Origin: Nematostella vectensis
Taxonomy: Eukaryota; Cnidaria; Anthozoa; Actiniaria; Edwardsiidae
DNA length: 64,000 nt
NCBI RefSeq assembly: GCF_932526225.1
Contig: NC_064048.1
Location: 5,934,627 to 5,998,626 of the forward strand
Direction of reading: 5' to 3'
Part shown: positions 63,291-64,000 of the stretch, in pieces
How positions within the stretch are numbered: position 1 is the first letter of the stretch
Layout: each line of letters starts with the position of its first letter
The notes under the pieces: generated by a model
Database searches by the model: none
Seen by the model: only the letters and a program-made list of their open reading frames with translations
Told to the model about the DNA's origin: nothing
Made by a program: the position numbers and the translations under genes

Positions 63291-64000
63291 TGTTTATAAA
63301 CATATTTTTTAACTTCGATCAAAAGTTTCCTTACCCTCTGCCCAACAAAATCCCTTCGCCGAGGACCTGCACCCCCCTTATAATCGTCGGGTGAAATGTG
63401 GACATCAGCTCTGCGTGATCTAGTCTGACAAAAAGTCTGCGTAAAAACCTGTTCAATCTCCCCGCTATAATTTTACCTTATACAAAGAGAACCGGTCTTT
63501 CTGAAAGAATGCGTATCCTGTAGCGGCATTTAGTATTATTTGTTGCGTTTCTAGAAGGTTTCTTTTAAATTTAGCTAGACATTAGTGCATCCCGTACCAT
63601 CTTGTAGACAATTATATTATTTTTTTTTCTTGTGCCACAAGGAATATGAAATGATAATTTTGCATGCCTCCTACAGGCGATTTTGGATCGAAAAACAGAA
63701 CTCTAAAGATATTGCAAAGACTTCACACAGCGAGACAGGCTACGCAGATATTGGTAATAACGGCTTTGCCTTTCGAGGTCTGGCTTTTCGTGATATGTTG
63801 TGATATAAAGTGTAGTTTTCCTTTTTCTGCGCTTAGACGTGGGTGATTATATTTTTCTGTGATGTTATGGCGTTAACCGTAGGCATATTTTGGCATACTT
63901 TATGGGATATCCCAGCTGGTTTATTTTAAGTGTTTTGTTGCGGCAGAGCGCACATTTCCCGCCCAATCATTAATTCTTAGCATGGGTTCTGTTACTGGCA

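Larger units (their letters stand above)
60148..64000. other. 3.9 kb without a supported gene
   Basis: AT-rich DNA with an A run (about 61902-61925), a dispersed repeat and a 53 bp direct repeat, listed separately. The frames at 61506-61727 and 63585-63803 have no recognisable motif. Confidence 0.6.

Noticed and set aside
1-64000. tRNA or rRNA genes
   Set aside because: Looked for T-loop words such as GGTTCGAATCC and for conserved rRNA stretches; none convincing by eye, though a covariance-model scan was not possible.

Overview
The window is animal nuclear DNA. It has multi-exon genes with GT/AG introns, AT-rich intergenic DNA, a 5'-truncated LINE, many small inverted-repeat transposons and minisatellites. 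A gustatory-receptor-like gene, a rhodopsin-class GPCR, a FAM149-type cilium gene, a stathmin-like gene and a Penelope-type hammerhead remnant together suggest a cnidarian, probably an anthozoan (inference; no species call is possible). Exon structures were built by hand from reading frame, splice consensus and intron phase.

Layout: 46-17036, minus strand: a FAM149-family gene in twelve exons, its 3' end beyond the left edge, with minisatellites and a sense-opposed LINE (4725-6680) in its introns. 21144-22236, plus: a three-exon stathmin-like gene. 23240-24637, minus: an intronless gustatory-receptor-like gene lying between two inverted copies of one MITE. 25-35 kb: repeat-rich DNA with no gene I can support. 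35181-36317, plus: an intronless class A GPCR. 54-64 kb: no genes, but a perfect 1.14 kb tandem duplication with a foldback junction.

The outstanding region is 36.94-54.13 kb. Two intact, divergent, multi-exon genes share an ~890 bp promoter region. On both sides they are bounded by ~0.7 kb tandem arrays built on nearly the same 17-base core, GGGCCAGAAATTCCGTG on the left and GGGCCAGAATTTCCGTG on the right. The minus gene (nine exons, 703 aa) has a ParB/sulfiredoxin-like domain and a C-terminus laid out like a degenerate beta-class DNA methyltransferase. The plus gene (ten exons, 950 aa) has an RNase H-fold transposase-like core of the DUF7869 type (D...DNC...GHTHEDID). An alternative terminal exon in the same gene encodes a DBF4-like BRCT/motif-M tail. 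I interpret the whole as a large, possibly undescribed eukaryotic DNA transposon pairing a DDE-type recombinase with a ParB-methyltransferase-derived protein and a DBF4 mimic. The arrays, reading frames and splice signals are seen directly; mobility and function are inferred.
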